Assembly: GCF_040545475.1 (NCBI RefSeq)
Contig: NZ_JBEPMA010000019.1
Location: 1-35,382 of the forward strand
Length of the DNA: 35,382 nucleotides
Origin: Peptoniphilus_A olsenii
Lineage (GTDB): Bacteria; Bacillota; Clostridia; Tissierellales; Peptoniphilaceae
Reading direction: 5' to 3'
Shown: piece by piece, positions 34,113 through 35,382 of the stretch
How the letters are laid out: each line of letters opens with the position of its first letter
Numbering within the stretch: position 1 is the stretch's first letter
The notes under the pieces: model-generated
The model's input: only the letters and a program-made list of their open reading frames with translations
What the model was told of the DNA's origin: nothing
The model's database searches: none
Position numbers and translations under genes: made by a program

Positions 34113-35069
34113 TTTAATTTGAAAGAAAAAGTAAAAAATGGATATAAAATAAATAGAGAAGAAGCTATTGAACTTTATAAGTCAGATTATAAAGAACTTA
34201 CACAATCAGCAGATGAAATAAGAGAATATTTTTGTGGCAGTGATTTTGATATGTGTACTATTATCAATGCAAAAAGTGGGAAATGTTCAGAAAATTGTAA
34301 ATTCTGTGCACAATCAGCACATTACGATACTCATGTAAAAGAATATGGACTACTGTCTGAAGAAATAATAGTAAAAGACGCTATAGATAAATATAAAAGG
34401 GGTATACCACGTTATTCAATGGTGGCAAGTGGCAAAGGCTTGACAGATGAAGATATAGATAAAATCTGCAGAATAACAAATAAAATTCACGAATCTGCAC
34501 CAGATTTAAAAATTTGCATATCAGGCGGCCTTATATCTGAAGAAGGATTTGAAAAGTTAAAAAAAGCAGGAATAAGAAGAGTACATAATAATCTCGAAAC
34601 ATCAAGAGATTATTTTAAAGAAATATGTTCCACTCATAGCTATGACCAAAAGATTAATACAATCAAAGCAGCAAAAAAAGCAGGAATGGAAGTATGTTCG
34701 GGAGGACTTATAGGTTTGGGCGAAAGTTATATTGATAGAATCGATATGGCATTTGAACTTCAAGAATTAGAAATACAATCAATTCCAGTAAATTTATTGA
34801 ATCCTATAAAAAATACCCCACTTGAAAATAATGAAATACTTTCTATGGAAGAATTAAATCGAACATGTGCTACTTTTAGATTTATAAACCCTAAAGCATC
34901 CATAAGATTAGCAGGTGGAAGAGCTTTAATGGAAGAATTTGGAAAAAGTGCATTTAAAAGTGGAGCAAATGCAACTATTTCGGGCGTATTACTTACAACT
35001 GATGGAATAACAATAGAAGATGATATGAATATGCTAGATGAATTAAAATATAATGTAAAAGCAGTGTAA
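34104..35069 (+). CDS. bioB: Biotin synthase (radical SAM)
   Basis: 321 residues. BioB inserts sulfur into dethiobiotin in the last step of biotin synthesis. The SAM [4Fe-4S] motif is GKCSENCKFCAQS (Cys61, Cys65, Cys68); further family text includes YSMVASGKGL, HNLETS-like VHNNLETSRDYF, GGLIGLGES, IPVNLLNPIKNTPLEN and IRLAGGR with the conserved cluster-binding Arg. Other bio genes are not adjacent, so the strain may use exogenous dethiobiotin or have bioA/D/F elsewhere. It has its own promoter, a palindrome over its start and a terminator. Confidence 0.96.
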   Translation: MDIFNLKEKVKNGYKINREEAIELYKSDYKELTQSADEIREYFCGSDFDMCTIINAKSGKCSENCKFCAQSAHYDTHVKEYGLLSEEIIVKDAIDKYKRGIPRYSMVASGKGLTDEDIDKICRITNKIHESAPDLKICISGGLISEEGFEKLKKAGIRRVHNNLETSRDYFKEICSTHSYDQKINTIKAAKKAGMEVCSGGLIGLGESYIDRIDMAFELQELEIQSIPVNLLNPIKNTPLENNEILSMEELNRTCATFRFINPKASIRLAGGRALMEEFGKSAFKSGANATISGVLLTTDGITIEDDMNMLDELKYNVKAV

Positions 35070-35088
35070 AAAAATTAATAAATTATAC

Positions 35089-35117
35089 TTGACAAAGTAT
35101 TTTAAAAATAGTAAGAT
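35089..35117 (+). promoter_or_regulatory. Tandem promoter P1 downstream of bioB
   Basis: TTGACA (35089-35094), 17 bases, TAAGAT (35112-35117). It lies just before the bioB terminator, which overlaps its start site, so its product may be short. Confidence 0.7.
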
Positions 35118-35119
35118 AT

Positions 35120-35151
35120 AACAGCTGTCGAAAAAGCAGCTGTTCTTTTTT
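35120..35151 (+). terminator. Terminator of bioB
   Basis: AACAGCTG (35120-35127) and CAGCTGTT (35137-35144) form an 8-bp stem, followed by C and six T. Confidence 0.8.
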
Positions 35152-35191
35152 AAAAAAACTTAGAAAAATTTAAAAAAAGATAAAAAAGTTC

Positions 35192-35220
35192 TTGACAATG
35201 AAATCTGAACTTGATATACT
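35192..35220 (+). promoter_or_regulatory. Tandem promoter P2 near the right edge
   Basis: TTGACA (35192-35197), 17 bases, TATACT (35215-35220). AGTTGTC/GACAACT (35226-35244) begins at about +1, and an overlapping ACTTGCT/AGCAAGT hairpin (35242-35264) follows. Confidence 0.82.
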
Positions 35221-35304
35221 AAAATAGTTGTCGCTAAGACAACTTGCTCTTGTAAGAAGCAAGTAAAGCTTCAATAAAAAAATTAAGTTTTTTGTAAAAA
35301 AGAC

Positions 35305-35333
35305 TTGACAAATAAAAATACAAAGAGTATAAT
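35305..35333 (+). promoter_or_regulatory. Tandem promoter P3 near the right edge
   Basis: TTGACA (35305-35310), 17 bases, TATAAT (35328-35333), full consensus. GCTGC-N7-GCAGC (35340-35356) begins at about +1. No coding frame follows before the window ends; a stable RNA operon (rRNA) downstream would fit, but is not seen. Confidence 0.85.
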
Positions 35334-35382
35334 GTAAAAGCTGCTAAAAACGCAGCATGAAACATGTTAATTAAATAGTGTG

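Overview
This is AT-rich DNA (roughly 30% GC by eye) with strong Gram-positive ribosome binding sites, textbook TTGACA-N17-TATAAT promoters and anaerobe-specific genes ([FeFe]-hydrogenase, oxygen-sensitive ThiH and BioB). It suggests an anaerobic Firmicute of the Clostridia/Tissierellia kind; the genus cannot be fixed from the window alone.

Bases 1 to about 15480 are the right-hand part of an integrative conjugative element of the Tn5252/Tn1549 kind; its left part lies outside the window. In order: the last domains of a group II intron sitting inside the element's large helicase/methylase gene, the 3' exon of that gene, an OB-fold ssDNA-binding-like protein, a relaxase/MobC pair on the minus strand with a repeat-rich candidate oriT, and a transport cargo (AraC regulator; ECF importer S, T and A; TetR regulator; two exporter-fold ABC half-transporters; a broken MATE gene). 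The right end holds a sigma-70-like factor, coding relics, an excisionase and a tyrosine integrase. Just after the integrase the reading frame becomes the C-terminal tRNA-binding domain of methionyl-tRNA synthetase, so the element appears to have integrated inside metG and cut off that domain.

From 15.5 to 35.4 kb is chromosomal backbone: a VanZ-like gene broken by TGA, a relic CRISPR-like mini-array, an ElaA-type acetyltransferase, an FMN-binding PPOx protein, a two-gene [FeFe]-hydrogenase operon in which the hydrogenase is paired with a GltD-like flavoprotein carrying a NuoF-type Fe-S domain, a LysR/MFS pair, a thiSFGH operon under a TPP riboswitch, and a YfcC/DMT transporter operon divergent from TetR/pepD. 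Next come a cupin, a secreted EndA-type nuclease, trmB and bioB. Three strong promoters follow bioB and run off the right edge, possibly towards an rRNA operon.

Several genes carry small inactivating changes: vanZ (TGA at a likely Trp codon), pepD (two in-frame TAA), the DMT transporter (ATT where ATG is expected) and, in the element, MATE. Either this strain is losing accessory functions or the assembly has local errors. No obviously new multi-gene system is visible. The most distinctive items are the split metG, the flavoprotein-linked hydrogenase, the cas-less CRISPR relic, the transport-only cargo, the palindrome over the bioB start and the promoter/hairpin cluster at the right edge.
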